Positions 21,101-30,746 of a DNA stretch of 64,000 nucleotides are shown here, in pieces. How positions within the stretch are numbered: the stretch's first letter is position 1; the number at the start of each line of letters is the position of its first letter. The stretch is from the NCBI GenBank assembly GCA_946902875.1, contig OX336345.1, positions 20,243,395 to 20,307,394 of the forward strand, given 5' to 3'. The DNA comes from Nematopogon swammerdamellus. Lineage: Eukaryota > Arthropoda > Insecta > Lepidoptera > Adelidae. The translations under genes were made by a program, and so were the position numbers. The notes beneath the pieces are model-generated. The model was given only the letters and a program-made list of their open reading frames with translations, ran no database searches and had not been told where the DNA came from.

Positions 21101-22172
21101 CTGAGAACACAGCCACTAAACCTCTCTTAGTTAGAGTACTTATACTCAGTAGATTAGTTGATAACCCAGGTACATACATAACATTCCTCACATCAACATC
21201 CAATTCATCCATCACCACAGTTCCAGTTCCTTGTCCATACATCTTACCACCATTCGCAGCCGAGACCTCCCTCTTTTCGTGCTCTTTGTATCCTCTTAAC
21301 CAATCTACCCGATTAGACATATGAGACGATGCTCCAGAATCTAGGATCCACTCTTCCTGGGGATGATCTTTTTCAGTAGCAGCAAACGTCGTATGCACAC
21401 TCGCAGGAGAAATATTCTTTCCTCTTGGGTTGTCCGGACAGTCTCTTGCCTTGTGCGGTCCATTACAAATGAAACACTTGATTTGTCTCTGATTATCCCT
21501 CTGAATCTCTCGCTTGACGTTTGTGGTCCTCTTTGAAATAAGTGCAGAACTCGTCGCTGTAGTAGTGCCGAAGTAAACTTCATCCATTTGTAGAAGTTTA
21601 GTCTTGATGTAGTCGGTCGTCAACGTAATGTTTGTGTTCTCAATAGCCATTCTCATAGGTTGAAAATCTTCGGTAAGACCTTGTAGCATTAGTGCTGCAA
21701 GTAGCTCATCATCTATCTCCTTGCCTATGTCGCGCAGTTGTTGTGCTACCGTTATCTGAGCAGTTACATAGTCTCTCACTGTTGTAAATTGCTCCAACTT
21801 GAGACTGACTAGCTTCGACAGCATTCGACATCGATTATTGAGGCCTCTGTCCTCAAATGCAAACTTGAGAGCATCCCAAGCTTCCTTAGCATTTCTCGCC
21901 TGGCGTACGTGAACTAAACAATGCGGCCTAACCATCAGGCAAATTTTTGCACGTGCCTTTTGGTCTCCTTTGATGCCTTTTGCATCACCCTCTGCCGGCA
22001 TGGAATGAGTATACTGCCACAAATCATCGTGGATTAAGTGCATCTCCATCAAAAACTTCCACGTATTATAGTTGCTGTTTCCATCTAATTTCTCTATAGA
22101 CGGCATACCTCGAAAGTGCGACTCCTCGCAGCCCGGCGGTGGTTCCTCACCACCTCCGCCACTTGCCATCAC
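18162..22172 (-). CDS. copia 2 Gag-Pol polyprotein, intact
   Basis: 1336 residues. Gag starts MMASGGGGEE and has the YNTWKFLMEMHL motif. A zinc-knuckle near residue 232 is CFICNGPHKARDC, one residue shorter between Cys and His than the usual CX2CX4HX4C. Protease site DSGASSH near 278. Integrase has WHRRMAHLG...CEPC and catalytic Asp, Asp, Glu in HTDVCGPM, RSDNGSEY and AERANRTIVE. RT shows DVTTAFVNGNL, SLYGLKQAPRAWN and YVDD. RNase H shows DADHGGD and STAEAEYVSLSQAAKEA. The protein copies the element RNA and inserts the DNA. The start is the first ATG after the primer site; all key residues are present. Confidence 0.96.
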   Translation of the reverse strand: MMASGGGGEEPPPGCEESHFRGMPSIEKLDGNSNYNTWKFLMEMHLIHDDLWQYTHSMPAEGDAKGIKGDQKARAKICLMVRPHCLVHVRQARNAKEAWDALKFAFEDRGLNNRCRMLSKLVSLKLEQFTTVRDYVTAQITVAQQLRDIGKEIDDELLAALMLQGLTEDFQPMRMAIENTNITLTTDYIKTKLLQMDEVYFGTTTATSSALISKRTTNVKREIQRDNQRQIKCFICNGPHKARDCPDNPRGKNISPASVHTTFAATEKDHPQEEWILDSGASSHMSNRVDWLRGYKEHEKREVSAANGGKMYGQGTGTVVMDELDVDVRNVMYVPGLSTNLLSISTLTKRGLVAVFSERECKIYKESEVSIIGKVSVKGTVEKGIYKLKYSSQGVALTSTASDELFLWHRRMAHLGVRNLKLLRDHMATGVSFINVTTTSLECEPCLKGKQTRQPFKKGSATRATEVLGLVHTDVCGPMSEDSIGGSKYFMAFIDDKIRKTFVYFLKRKSDVFGKIKEFKSFAETQTGQKLKIIRSDNGSEYVNKQVGEFAKTYGIQHQLTVEYTPEQNGVAERANRTIVEKGRSMLQESGLDIKYWAEAVCTATYLKNRSPTIAVENMTPEEAWTGKQPDLSAIRVFGCKAFMHIPDQKRTKWDPKSRELIHLGCDENSKAYRLFDPSTGKLHKARDVVFFENQKYNSKVETPEREQIYVPITFEKESQTEVANSPRIPKETPEAEVILEEILDIKDQDRFDDSKSTEERDDINESDIDQENSNEKSPAEDIDGMVESESSDIPAVVPERRYPARDRKQKCFPDHVTYQSVIDEDEPSTLTEALSRRDQDKWRMAIQEELDALKKNETWSLVKPPRVCNVVDSKWLFRVKKEAGNKTRYKARLVARGFSQRRGIDYDETFAPVVRYSSLRVLMALAVELGLNVDHMDVTTAFVNGNLNEVVYLKQPEGFAERGKEDYICLLKKSLYGLKQAPRAWNQKLNFELERMNFKRSENEPCVYTRVNEGKVIIIAVYVDDLLIFWNNAQEMQHVKKELKSKFSMKDLGKAELVIGMRLKQEKGEIKIDQEEYVNKLLKRFGMEDCKPVTTPSVPGQRLTKPDQNHKPDEKIPYQGLIGSLMYLAVCTRPDIAHVVSYLSQFNNCYSEEHWVAAKRVLRYLKGTRSYGPKYRRHDRCIKGFADADHGGDICDRRSYSGFVFNLAGAAVCWESRKQKTVALSTAEAEYVSLSQAAKEAVFLRRFIAEMTKKPEGFITVYTDSQSAMAIATNPVHHQRTKHVDVRYHFVRETAVNGVIQLKYKATTEMIADALTKPLLRGKFEFCVKGMGLSA

Positions 22173-22205
22173 TGAGAAAACTTTCTCTCTGCTTTACACG
22201 AAACA

Positions 22206-22221
22206 CGCTGCGCCCATAACC
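22206..22221 (-). promoter_or_regulatory. copia 2 primer-binding site
   Basis: GGTTATGGGCGCAGCG directly after the 5' LTR; initiator-tRNA half-molecule type as in copia 1. Confidence 0.7.
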
Positions 22222-22402
22222 TGTTATAGCTTATGTATCTTTGAAATAAAGCAAGTCTTCTCAGAAAAATATTTTGTTTTACTCCATTTTCATCAATTAC
22301 AACATATCAGAATATTACATGTCAAACATAACATTAATACTTTTCTTTTATGAGTTGATTTGAGATTGTCTATGAATAGAGGTTATTGCAATCTCTCCAA
22401 CA
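22222..22402 (-). repeat. 5' LTR of copia 2
   Basis: 181 bp partner of 17896-18076; carries the presumed promoter of the element. Confidence 0.95.
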
Positions 22403-22424
22403 ATCCATGCAATTTCACGGAAGA

Positions 22425-22431
22425 AAAAAAC
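22425..22431 (+). promoter_or_regulatory. Slippery heptamer for -1 frameshifting, A AAA AAC
   Basis: In the Gag frame (GAA GAA AAA AAC) this is the classical X XXY YYZ site. Shifting by -1 enters the Pol frame (KKRNRQSL...), while staying in frame stops at TAA 22447-22449. Copia 2 lies just 17 bases upstream. Confidence 0.75.
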
Positions 22432-24408
22432 GCAATAGGCAATCACTAAGGGCGATGGGTGATATTGTGCCAAAAAATTATCGCCTGACAATTTTCGATA
22501 AAATCAACAGAATGAATTTTCTCATTGACACAGGAGCAGATTTGTCTGTAATTCCGTGTACATATAAAGACAAAATAATTAGGCACTCGAATTTCGAGCT
22601 CTACGCAGCAAACGGATCGACTATTAAAACATATGGTAACAAAATATTAGAAATTGATCTCGGACTACACAAGAAATTTTCATGGAAATTCGTAATAGCC
22701 GACGTTTCAAAACCAATAATAGGTGCCGATTTTGTGCATTACCATGACATGTTAATTGATATGAAGAGACGTCGTCTGATTGAGAGCAAGTCAGCACAGT
22801 TTACAAATGGGAAGTTAACAGATACCCCCTGCACTGGTATCTCCACTGTAAATTTCCTTTCACCATATCACAGACTTTTGGCGGCGTACAAGGAAATCAC
22901 AAATGAGCAACTAGCAAACAGGAGCTCTAAACACAATGTAACGCACCATATTCAGACTACTGGACCTCCTGTATCTGCAAAGCCAAGAAGACTCGCTCCT
23001 GACAAACTTAAAATAGCCAAAAAAGAATTTGATTACATGATAGAACAAGGTATTTGTCGTCCATCTAAGAGCAATTGGGCTAGTCCATTACACATGGTGC
23101 GAAAGAAGAACGGCGACTGGCGACCTTGTGGGGACTACCGACGTCTTAACGCTACGACAGTTCCTGACAAATACCCAATTCCACACATTCAAGACTTCTC
23201 TAACATTCTACATGCAAAGAAAATATTTTCTACCATTGACCTTGTCCGCTCTTACCATCAGATACCTGTAGGAGAAGATGATATTAAGAAGACCGCCATC
23301 ACAATACCCTTTGGCTCATTCGAATTCCCTAGAATGACATTTGGTCTATGTAACGCTGGGCAGACTTTCCAAAGATTCATGCACGAAGTTACACGTGGAC
23401 TCGACTTTTGCTTCACATATCTGGATGATATACTCGTCGCATCTGATACCGAAGCTGACCATATGGATCATCTCAAAAAGTTGTTCGAACGTCTCAAGGA
23501 CTATGGCATTATCATTAACAACGCAAAATGTCATTTCGGTCAAGCAACTGTAAATTTCTTGGGATATTTAATTACGAAGGATGGCGTGTCACCACTGCCT
23601 GAAAAGGTTGATGTGATTCTAGCATATAAGCAACCAGAAACGGTACTGGAGCTAAGAAGATTTCTGGCCATGATTAATTATTACAGACGATTTCTTCCTC
23701 ATTCAGCAAACACACAGGTCATTCTTAATCAATACCTGAAGGGGAGCAAAAAGAATGACAAACGGCCAATAGAATGGACAACGACCGCATTGAATGCATT
23801 TAACACGTTGAAAGTTGATTTATCCAGAGCTTCAATTTTAGCTCATCCAAAAGACAATGCTCCATTAGCCCTAATGGTAGATGCTTCAAATCTGGCCATC
23901 GGTGGAGTAGTTCAACAAATGAATCAAGGGGAATGGCAGCCTCTAGGTTTTTTCTCAAAGCCACTAGATGAAACACAGAAGAGATACAGCACCTATGACC
24001 GCGAATTGCTGGCAGCATACGCGAACATCAAACATTTTAGGCATATGCTCGAAGGACGAAATTTCACACTGTTTACGGACCACAAGCCACTTACATTTGC
24101 ATTTGCACAGAAGCATGATAACTGTAGCCCAAGACAAATGCGACATTTGGATTTTATTGGCCAGTTTACAACTGACATTCGCCATCTGTCCGGTCCGGAC
24201 AACATTGTTGCAGATGCACTATCTCGAATCTCGCCGATTTCATTACCGTCAAGTATTGATTATTCAGCAATAGCACTGGCTCAAAAAACAGACAATGAAC
24301 TAAAACATCTTCTTGAGTCCAGTAAGTGTTCACTAATATTAGAAGAAATATTTATGCCGGAATTCAACACCACCATCATTTGCGATGTATCATTGGAACG
24401 GCCCCGTC
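22425..24408 (+). CDS. CsRn1-type gypsy Pol: protease, RT, RNase H (3' part cut by LINE)
   Basis: Entered by -1 frameshift. Protease [12 protein letters not shown] (near 22528), RT with [34 protein letters not shown] and YLDD (near 23419), and RNase H with [20 protein letters not shown] and [11 protein letters not shown]. It ends in [11 protein letters not shown], where the LINE joins. No stop or frame change in this 660-codon stretch. The integrase zinc domain that should follow is missing. Confidence 0.92.
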
Positions 24409-26343
24409 CTTTCATACTTATCTGCGTCCAAGAGTTCTTTAGTAGTATTTTCTAGGAAAAGACTCATTCCTCGAATAGATGTATTTTATAAAAATGTCCG
24501 CATTCCCACTTCTAATCAGACCAAATTCTTAGGCGTTATTTTAGACTCTAAAATGTCTGGTTCTCCTCACGTTGAACATATAGTTTCAAAATGTGAAAAA
24601 AACATTAACATATTACGAACTCTTGCTGGAGTGTGGTGGGGAGCTCACCCATTTTCATTAAAATTAATTTATAATGCGATCATACGGAGTCATCTTGATT
24701 ATGGTACTTTCATATTGGAACCTTCAAACAAATCTGCTATGCAGAAGCTTGATCGTATCCAATCCAAGTGCCTCCGCATCATAACGGGAGCTATGAAATC
24801 CAGTCCAATCAACGCCCTTCAGGTTGAGTGTGTAGACCCTCCTTTGTTTTTACGACGTCAGTTTCTGGCTGACAGATTTCTATTTAAGGCCATACAAATT
24901 TCGAATCATCCACTTTTCCCCAAACTTCGACTCCTTTCAAAACTGTCATTTGAAAAACCCTACTGGATTAACAAGCCAGCTACTAGACTAGTCCGTAGTT
25001 TTCGTGAATTTAATCATCTTCGAGCTCCAGTGCAACGATCTCTTCATCTTCCCTTATTCATGACTCCATACGAGGCAGTCATATACAAACCAGATGTGAT
25101 TAAAAATTTTGGTGTTAAAAGTTAAAAGTTTGGTTGGTTAAAAATTTAATTTGCTCATCTCCAAAAATTGGCAAGGTTGGGATCTTATCTTTACGGACGC
25201 TTCAAAATTATCAGAGAAAGGTAGTGTAGGGGCTGCTGTATATCATAAATCCAGCAATACTTATCAAATAATTAAATGTCCTCCGGAGACTACAGTCTAT
25301 ACGGGAGAGTGCATAGCTCTACTGGAAGCAGTCAAATTTGTGCATTTGTTTCAAAAATTAGACAAAGTTATCATATTTACAGATTCACTTAGTGCTCTGC
25401 AGGCCCTAGTGCAAAACCCTTTTTACTCCAAATTACATAATCCCATAATTTTCAATATAAAGAATTTAATTTTCAACTGTCTTAATAAAAAACAAATCAC
25501 CCTGGCTTGGATTCCGTCTCACTGTGGCATCGCAGGCAATGAGCGTGCTGATGCCCTTGCTAAGGAGGCTGTGGTGCGAGGGGATAAATTTCCCTATGTC
25601 AATTATTCACATGATCTGGTTTCACTATCTCAATCATTTTTATCTCAATCTTGGACTAATGTCTGGAAATCATCCAGTAAACACAAAGGCTCTCATTATG
25701 CACAGTTTCAGACAAATATTCCAGCCCGACCATGGTTCTATAAGCTAAACGTCTCGAAAGTTGCCACTTCTGTAATCTGCAGACTTAGGCTCGGTCACTG
25801 TTGTACTCCAGTTCACCTGGCCAGGCTCCGCATCCTCGACTCTTCCATTTGCGAATGTGGTCTGGAAGAGGGAGATCTTAATCATATTTTTTTTTCTTGT
25901 CCCTTATATCATAATTCTCCGCCTCTGTACTCTTCTTTACCAATTCTTAAGGTTCCCCTTCCCACTAGCATTAATTGCTTACTGTTGATTAATAATGTTA
26001 AAATTTTGAAATTATTAGCTAAATTTATTGCCAATAACAATATAAAATTATAAATGGGAATGATATTAATATTGTATATAATTTTTTCTTTGTTTTAAAG
26101 TAATATTGTGTTTAGTTATAAGTTATTTTATTATTTTCATGCACGCAAGCTACTCATTGTTAGCTTGGTTCGTAAGTATGCGCGCGCGTTAAGTTAATAA
26201 GTCAATTTTTCTGCTGATAACTATATTGTTGTATGTTTTTTTTTTTAACTTGTTGATGCAACTACTATTGACCTAAAGACGTGACTCTGGCTTAAATACG
26301 CTAGACTAAAAGCGTGATCGCCAAAAGAAAAAAAAAAAAAAAA
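24409..26343 (+). mobile_element. I-like LINE with RNase H, 5'-truncated, inserted in gypsy pol
   Basis: Starts in the RT C-terminal region ([38 protein letters not shown]), changes frame near 25125-25150, then encodes an RNase H with Asp/Glu/Asp/Asp sites in FTDASKL, YTGECIALLEAV, FTDSLSALQAL and GNERADALAKEAV, and a terminal Cys/His motif (CECGLEEGDLNHIFFSC). The 3' UTR and A-tail run to 26343. C-terminal RNase H places it near the I/Loa groups. About 65-70 codons of the host Pol are missing at the joint, so the insertion came with a target deletion. Confidence 0.88.
25151..26053 (+). pseudogene. LINE ORF2 RNase H and C-terminal zinc motif
   Basis: About 300 codons in frame 2, opening before the first ATG-like codon and closing with NNNIKL and TAA at 26051-26053. 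Domain details are given for the parent LINE. The 576 bp 3' part recurs at 2974-3549. It is a fragment of a longer ORF2 whose RT core is absent. Confidence 0.85.
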
Positions 26344-27331
26344 AACATAGACCTCGTCGGTCCTCTGCCTCCGTCGAACGGCTATAGATACCTCCTCACA
26401 TGTATCGACAGGTTCACGAGATGGCCGGAAGCCATTCCTATTCCAGACATGACGGCAGAGACTGTCGCCGCAGCAATATACGCCGGGTGGATTGCAAGAT
26501 TTGGAGTTCCATCGCGCATCACTACAGACCAAGGTGGACAATTCGAATCAAACCTGTTCAGCCAATTAGCAAGATTACTTGGTGTAAAGCACATTCATAC
26601 CACTCCATATCATCCAGCCTCAAATGGCATGATTGAACGATTTCACCGTACTCTGAAGACTGCAATTAAATGCCACGCAACAAACAATTGGACAGAAGTC
26701 CTCCCTACCGTACTACTTGGCCTCAGAACGAGCTACAGAGACGAACTGCAAGCAACTACTTCGGAAATGGTCTACGGCTCTAGCCTTCGATTGCCAGGAG
26801 ATTTTGTTGAAAGCAATATACATCATGATTTTCCCAGTACGCAGGATTTTGTCTGCCGACTTCGGGAATTTATGGGACAACTCCGACCTGTTCCAGCTTC
26901 TCATCATAACAAACAATCAGTGTTTGTGCATAAAGATCTGAGTACCTGTTCGCACGTCTTTGTCCGTTGCGACTCCGTATTGTCGCCTCTTCAAAGGCCA
27001 TACGATGGACCTTATCTAGTTATCGAGAGGTCGGACAAAGTTTTCAAGCTGTTAATCAAAGGTAAAGAAAACACATTTCTATCGACCGCTTGAAACCTGC
27101 ATTCATTTCATCAGATGATGAAGATTTTAAACCGACCCCTATTCAAGTCAACCCAGTTCCACCCAAACTGGCGCACAAGATGACGTCGATACCGGCGCAG
27201 AGACCAGTTAACGCCAGTCTACCGGAACTAGGCGAAGGGACTCCAACAACAACACGTTCGGGAAGAATAGTACGGCGTCCTACCAGATATTTCGTGAGGT
27301 CTACGCAACGCCCTCACTCGGAGGGGAGCTG
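26344..27331 (+). pseudogene. CsRn1-type gypsy integrase (N-terminus deleted, one frameshift)
   Basis: Resumes with [20 protein letters not shown], the first catalytic Asp; then [10 protein letters not shown] and the Glu of [10 protein letters not shown]. The GPY/F-type module follows ([12 protein letters not shown]). A one-base change near 27078 moves the C-terminus to the frame of 27090-27347 ([15 protein letters not shown]). The His/His/Cys/Cys zinc domain was lost with the LINE insertion. Ends in a purine tract GGAGGGGAGCTG abutting the 3' LTR. Confidence 0.88.
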
Positions 27332-27494
27332 TGTGGCCGCCATATAAAAAACCTTTTACTGTCAAAGTGTCAAACACTTTGAAAATAATAACAACTTGTC
27401 AATCGATATAACATTACATCTCTTGCTTATGAACTCTTTCAAAGTATTTTAATTTAAGCAATCATTTTTTGTATGTTTAAATAAAACATCCAAA
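27332..27494 (+). repeat. 3' LTR of CsRn1-type gypsy
   Basis: 163 bp partner of 17000-17162, followed by the AACC target duplication. Confidence 0.92.
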
Positions 27495-27592
27495 AACCTA
27501 CCTTATCGGAGGTGATATTGGCTGGTCGGAGCATGCGCTTTGTCCCCTCCGACTCAGCCAGCCACCCATACCGGAATACATAAAAAAATAAA
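27495..27592 (+). mobile_element. SINE/CR1 3' tail, target of the gypsy insertion
   Basis: GGAGGTGATATTGGCTGGTCGG followed by CTCCGACTCAGCCAGCC and an A-rich end, homologous to 29488-29573 and 35735-35820 and to the 3' UTR of the CR1-type LINE at 13175-13262. The 5' side of this copy is at about 16980-16999, across the gypsy element. Confidence 0.7.
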
Positions 27593-27596
27593 CAAA

Positions 27597-27770
27597 ATCG
27601 GTGTTGTGCTGCAAGAACAGGCAAATTCCAGCACAACACCGACCGCCACGCTCAGCAAATTATTAAGATAAGATAACTTTTCAAGCAGCAAGTAAGGCAC
27701 GAAGCAAGTTATCCAGTGCGTGACCTCGGCCGGACCGTGCCAAGTTGTGAGGTGGCTATACTGTCGCCCG
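27597..27770 (-). repeat. Repeat family X, partial minus-strand copy
   Basis: Matches the reverse complement of 63200-63410: a CGGTGTTGTGCTG...CAGCACAACACCG hairpin, then AAGCAGCAAGTAAG and a CCGTGCCAAG segment. See 63095-63432 for the fullest copy. Confidence 0.6.
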
Positions 27771-27829
27771 TCGCCGTCGATGCAGTGGGCATATTCTGTA
27801 TAAAAATGTCATAGTCATAGGTAAAAAAT

Positions 27830-28530
27830 GTCATAGTATAAATAGGTCAAAAGATTGGAAATAAATAAAACCACAGATCAACTTAAATAAAACGTTTTAT
27901 TCAATAAATGCCTAATTAATTATACAATGAGCTACAAAATTCAATGTTGCCAGAAAAAAATCAGAAAACTGTGAAAAAGGCTAAAAAATTCATGATTTCG
28001 AAGTTATTTACAAAAGATTGTTTGCTGTTTTACTAATTATACTCTATATTTACTCCCCAACTCATATCGCAATATATCATATCGCAATATTGAAAACATA
28101 ATTTTTTTAAAGTTAGTCAAATCTAGAATACTCGCGGTTTGTGTGTATATGCTCTTAAAAATAATATCAAGGCCCCATTAGTTCTCACGACGCACGAAAA
28201 AAAAAACTAACTGGAATATGAATAGACAGCACACTCTTGGCACTAAAATGGAGGGGTATTGGAAAAACTTGACCTCACAAACATTACAATAAAATTGTTG
28301 TACACAAATCAGCAAACGAAACTCACTCTGACAGATAGATAACCAAAGATAATGAATGACACCGCCCTTAGACGCGCGCGCTGAACGACGCGCTTTCGAG
28401 ATAGAGTTACACGACAGAAAGAGAAGCGAAATGTAGGTGGTTATCGTACTTATCGTGTTTAAGCATGCAGCTCTGTGCGAGTCAATTTGTACTTTATCGC
28501 GTCGTCGCAGAGTAGCTATTTCTTTGTGAG
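27830..28530. other. Gene-free stretch, nothing recognised
   Basis: AT-rich to about 28300, then a GC/CpG-richer segment (28340-28530). No coding frame or known repeat seen. Confidence 0.4.
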
Positions 28531-28605
28531 TGTTTGTAGTTTGTACAGAGCAGCTTCTGAGCCGACTGAGTAGTCAAGTCAACTTATCTGACGACAGATC
28601 CGTAG
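28530..28605 (+). other. Possible noncoding first exon with splice donor
   Basis: CpG-rich sequence leads to CCGTAG followed by GTAAGTTTAAAG, a good 5' splice site (donor G at 28606). It would suit a 5' exon of the plus-strand gene whose coding exon is at 30747-31071. No protein-coding content; transcription is not shown by the sequence. Confidence 0.25.
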
Positions 28606-28626
28606 GTAAGTTTAAAGCTGCCCGCG

Positions 28627-28850
28627 CTCATAAAAGGCCTTCTACACTGTTGGGTGGTTGGGACATCTCGGCTTACCTTGGTTGAGTTGGGGTGGAGATC
28701 GATCGTGTGGAAGTCTGTTGCCAACCATAAATCCGGGTTGGGGGCGGGGTTTGGGGCAGGGCATTTGGTTGGACGTGGTTGCGACCGCTGCTCTCACGAT
28801 CAGGGTCAAAGAGAGGGCGTTGAATCGGGACTCGACCGTGTAGAAGCCTG
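28627..28850. mobile_element. Possible MITE with AGGCCTTCTACAC ends
   Basis: Left end AGGCCTTCTACACTGTTGGG; right end at 28849 is the inverse (CGACCGTGTAGAAGCCT). A further inverse copy of the left end, longer and closer (CAACCACCCAACCGTGTAGA), ends at 30193, so two nested boundaries are possible. No clear target duplication. Confidence 0.45.
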
Positions 28851-29097
28851 TTGCTGATCGCATGCGCGTCAGTTGTGTTCAGTCAGTCGAGCTAGCAGGG
28901 CGTGCGCGTGTTTCAAGAGAGCGAACGAGCGGGGGCATGCAATTTTAGTACCGTGTGGGGTTGATTTAGCTCACTTTAAGTAATAATAGGATAAATACTA
29001 GGAATAATTGCAAACTTGACACCCTTTTCAAGCTTCAACCGCAGGGCTAAAATTTTTAGTAGTTATTGCTGAATGATAGTTTATACATGTACTAAAA

Positions 29098-29832
29098 ATA
29101 ATAACCCCATTACATCTCTCCCCGTGCATGTCGTAAAAGGCGACTAAGGGATAAGGAGAAAGTAGGGCGGCGGGTGGCCGAGTGGTTTGGGCATCGGCTT
29201 CTCATGCAAGAGGTCCGCGGTTCGAATCCGGTCGGCGTGTACCAATGAGTTTTTTTCTGACCAAAAAATTTACGTGCATACCTACACCTGCTAATTTACC
29301 GTTCGGAACCGGTGTAAAACTGTAGGTCCCTTCCCTTGCCCCTTACTATAGGTGGTAGGCTCAAATTGTAGCTGACTGGGTTGATACCACCGTACTGTAT
29401 GTAAGATAGCCGCATAGTAGCCTCGGTTGTTTTCTCCTCTAGTCCAGTATAGCCAGCAATCAAAGGGAAGTCTTCGGTATGGCACCTACCTTCTCAGAGG
29501 TGATATTGGCTGGTCGGAGCATGTACTTTGGCCCCTCCTACTCAGCCACCAATACCGGATAACATAAAAAAAAGGTTAGAAAGCTTATGGGTGGCTCGAT
29601 ACCATATTTCGCGCTTTCAATAGAAAAAAAATGTGTCGTGACTCGTGCTAAAGGGCGACAGGTTCCCCACCTCTCACCTTGGCACGGTCCTTCCACCGAG
29701 TCATGAAGCAGAAGGGTCTTCGTGCCTTAATTGCTGCTCGATAGTTATCTTGTCCTAATAGATTACTTAACGTGGTGATCGGTGTTGTGCTGTAATTTAC
29801 AAGAGTCCTTCCAGCACAACACCGATAACTAT
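29098..29832 (+). repeat. Repeat family X copy, split by a SINE
   Basis: The left part (29098-29160, CATCTCTCCCCGTGCATGTC) and right part (29630-29832, CTAAAGGGCGAC to CAGCACAACACCG) match 63140-63400. The 29166-29573 SINE lies between them. Confidence 0.65.
29166..29573 (+). mobile_element. tRNA-derived SINE with CR1-like tail
   Basis: The head GGCCGAGTGGTTTGGGCATC holds an A-box and GGTTCGAATCC a B-box (29218-29228). After the tRNA-like part comes a body (GTAAAACTGTAGGTCCCTT), then the tail GGTGATATTGGCTGG...AAAAAAAA shared with the CR1-type LINE at 12539-13262. A shorter copy is at 35548-35820. Confidence 0.8.
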
Positions 29833-30139
29833 ATTTTTTTATCGTAATTAATGGTCGCACCATTTCTAACAATTTCAACAGGTACATACATTCTAAGGTA
29901 TTTGAAGTCGAATTCTGTCAAAAGGTTTAAATGCGAGTCATTCTTTTACGCTCTTTCAGCCATAGTTTCATTCATTTTCTTCTTTGTTTTATTATTTTGC
30001 TCACTTTCACATAAAAGGGCTAGAGCCACTCTATGTTGAAAGGCAAGGTGCGATACGCGAGACGTCCTGCGGTCCAATATAGCACTGATAAGTTGAGTCA
30101 ACCACGCGATCGTGTAGATGCTCAAACAATTTGGTTGAC

Positions 30140-30746
30140 CCAATCAAGGTGAGGCTGGTTGATCCAACCACCCAACCGTGTAGAAGGCCTTTTAACCAGT
30201 GCGTTGATAGTATTAATAGTAGTAATGTAATAATGAGTGTATGTACACGTGGCGTCTTACTTAACCAATAGCTCTGTTGTTCGAATTATTAGCCAATTAT
30301 ATGCGCCACATTTACATGTGCGTTTTTTTAAACTTTGTGTAACTACACAACTGCACTAACATTAAAGCCATATCGTTGTGGAGGGGGCGAGCCAAGTAGT
30401 TCTTTATTTCATTGTGTGCAAAATACATGAGATTTCTATTCTATGACATAAGGTTTCGAAACCCGAACCTCATGCAAGCATCATAATCATAACATAAATG
30501 CCTTAATGATTTCTTACTTAACATGGCGGTTGTTTGCTGCATCACCTGCTATATCCACGATGTCAGGTTCCTGTGGGTGCTAGGTGTCATAGCAATGTTT
30601 CCCAGGTTACCTTCACAAGTCACTCGAAAAAAAAAACTGAATTTGATTTCTGTTTCTGCATTTGGATTGATGACTTCAAAATCTAAGCATATTAATTTGT
30701 TATCATCAAAGCCCCTTTCCTCAATTGCGATATTTGGTATTTGCAG
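30140..30746. other. Intronic/repeat stretch before the LZTS-like exon
   Basis: Contains the 30162-30193 inverse of the 28627 MITE end and a degenerate SINE piece near 30522-30600 (ATCACCTGCTATATCC...). The last bases TTGGTATTTGCAG form a 3' splice site. Nothing else recognised. Confidence 0.5.

Larger units (their letters stand above)
17896..22402 (-). mobile_element. Ty1/copia retrotransposon, complete and intact-looking (copia 2)
   Basis: Minus-strand element with two 181 bp LTRs (17896-18076, 22222-22402) differing at two positions by eye, flanked by a perfect 5 bp target duplication ATCCA (17891-17895, 22403-22407). The primer site GGTTATGGGCG follows the 5' LTR, and a purine tract GATTAAGGAGGAG precedes the 3' LTR. 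One uninterrupted 1336-codon Gag-Pol frame. Few LTR differences and an open frame suggest a young copy, possibly able to move. A different family from copia 1. Confidence 0.96.
17000..27494 (+). mobile_element. CsRn1-type Ty3/gypsy retrotransposon with nested insertions
   Basis: LTRs at 17000-17162 and 27332-27494 start TGTGGCCGCC. A 4 bp duplication AACC flanks it (16996-16999, 27495-27498); joining the flanks gives GGTATGTCAACCTACCTT, which matches the GGTATGGCACCTACCTT of the SINE at 29478, confirming the borders. The primer site TGGTGACCCCGA and a Gag Cys/His/Cys/Cys motif (CWYHEHFGMRAKKCTNPC) are features of the CsRn1 clade. A copia element sits near the Gag end, and a LINE has replaced part of integrase. 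Confidence 0.92.

Noticed and set aside
28642..28863. Three overlapping frames of 61-73 codons
   Set aside because: They coincide with a MITE-like repeat.
29166..29245. Functional Leu/Ser-type tRNA
   Set aside because: It is the head of a SINE with a CR1-like tail.
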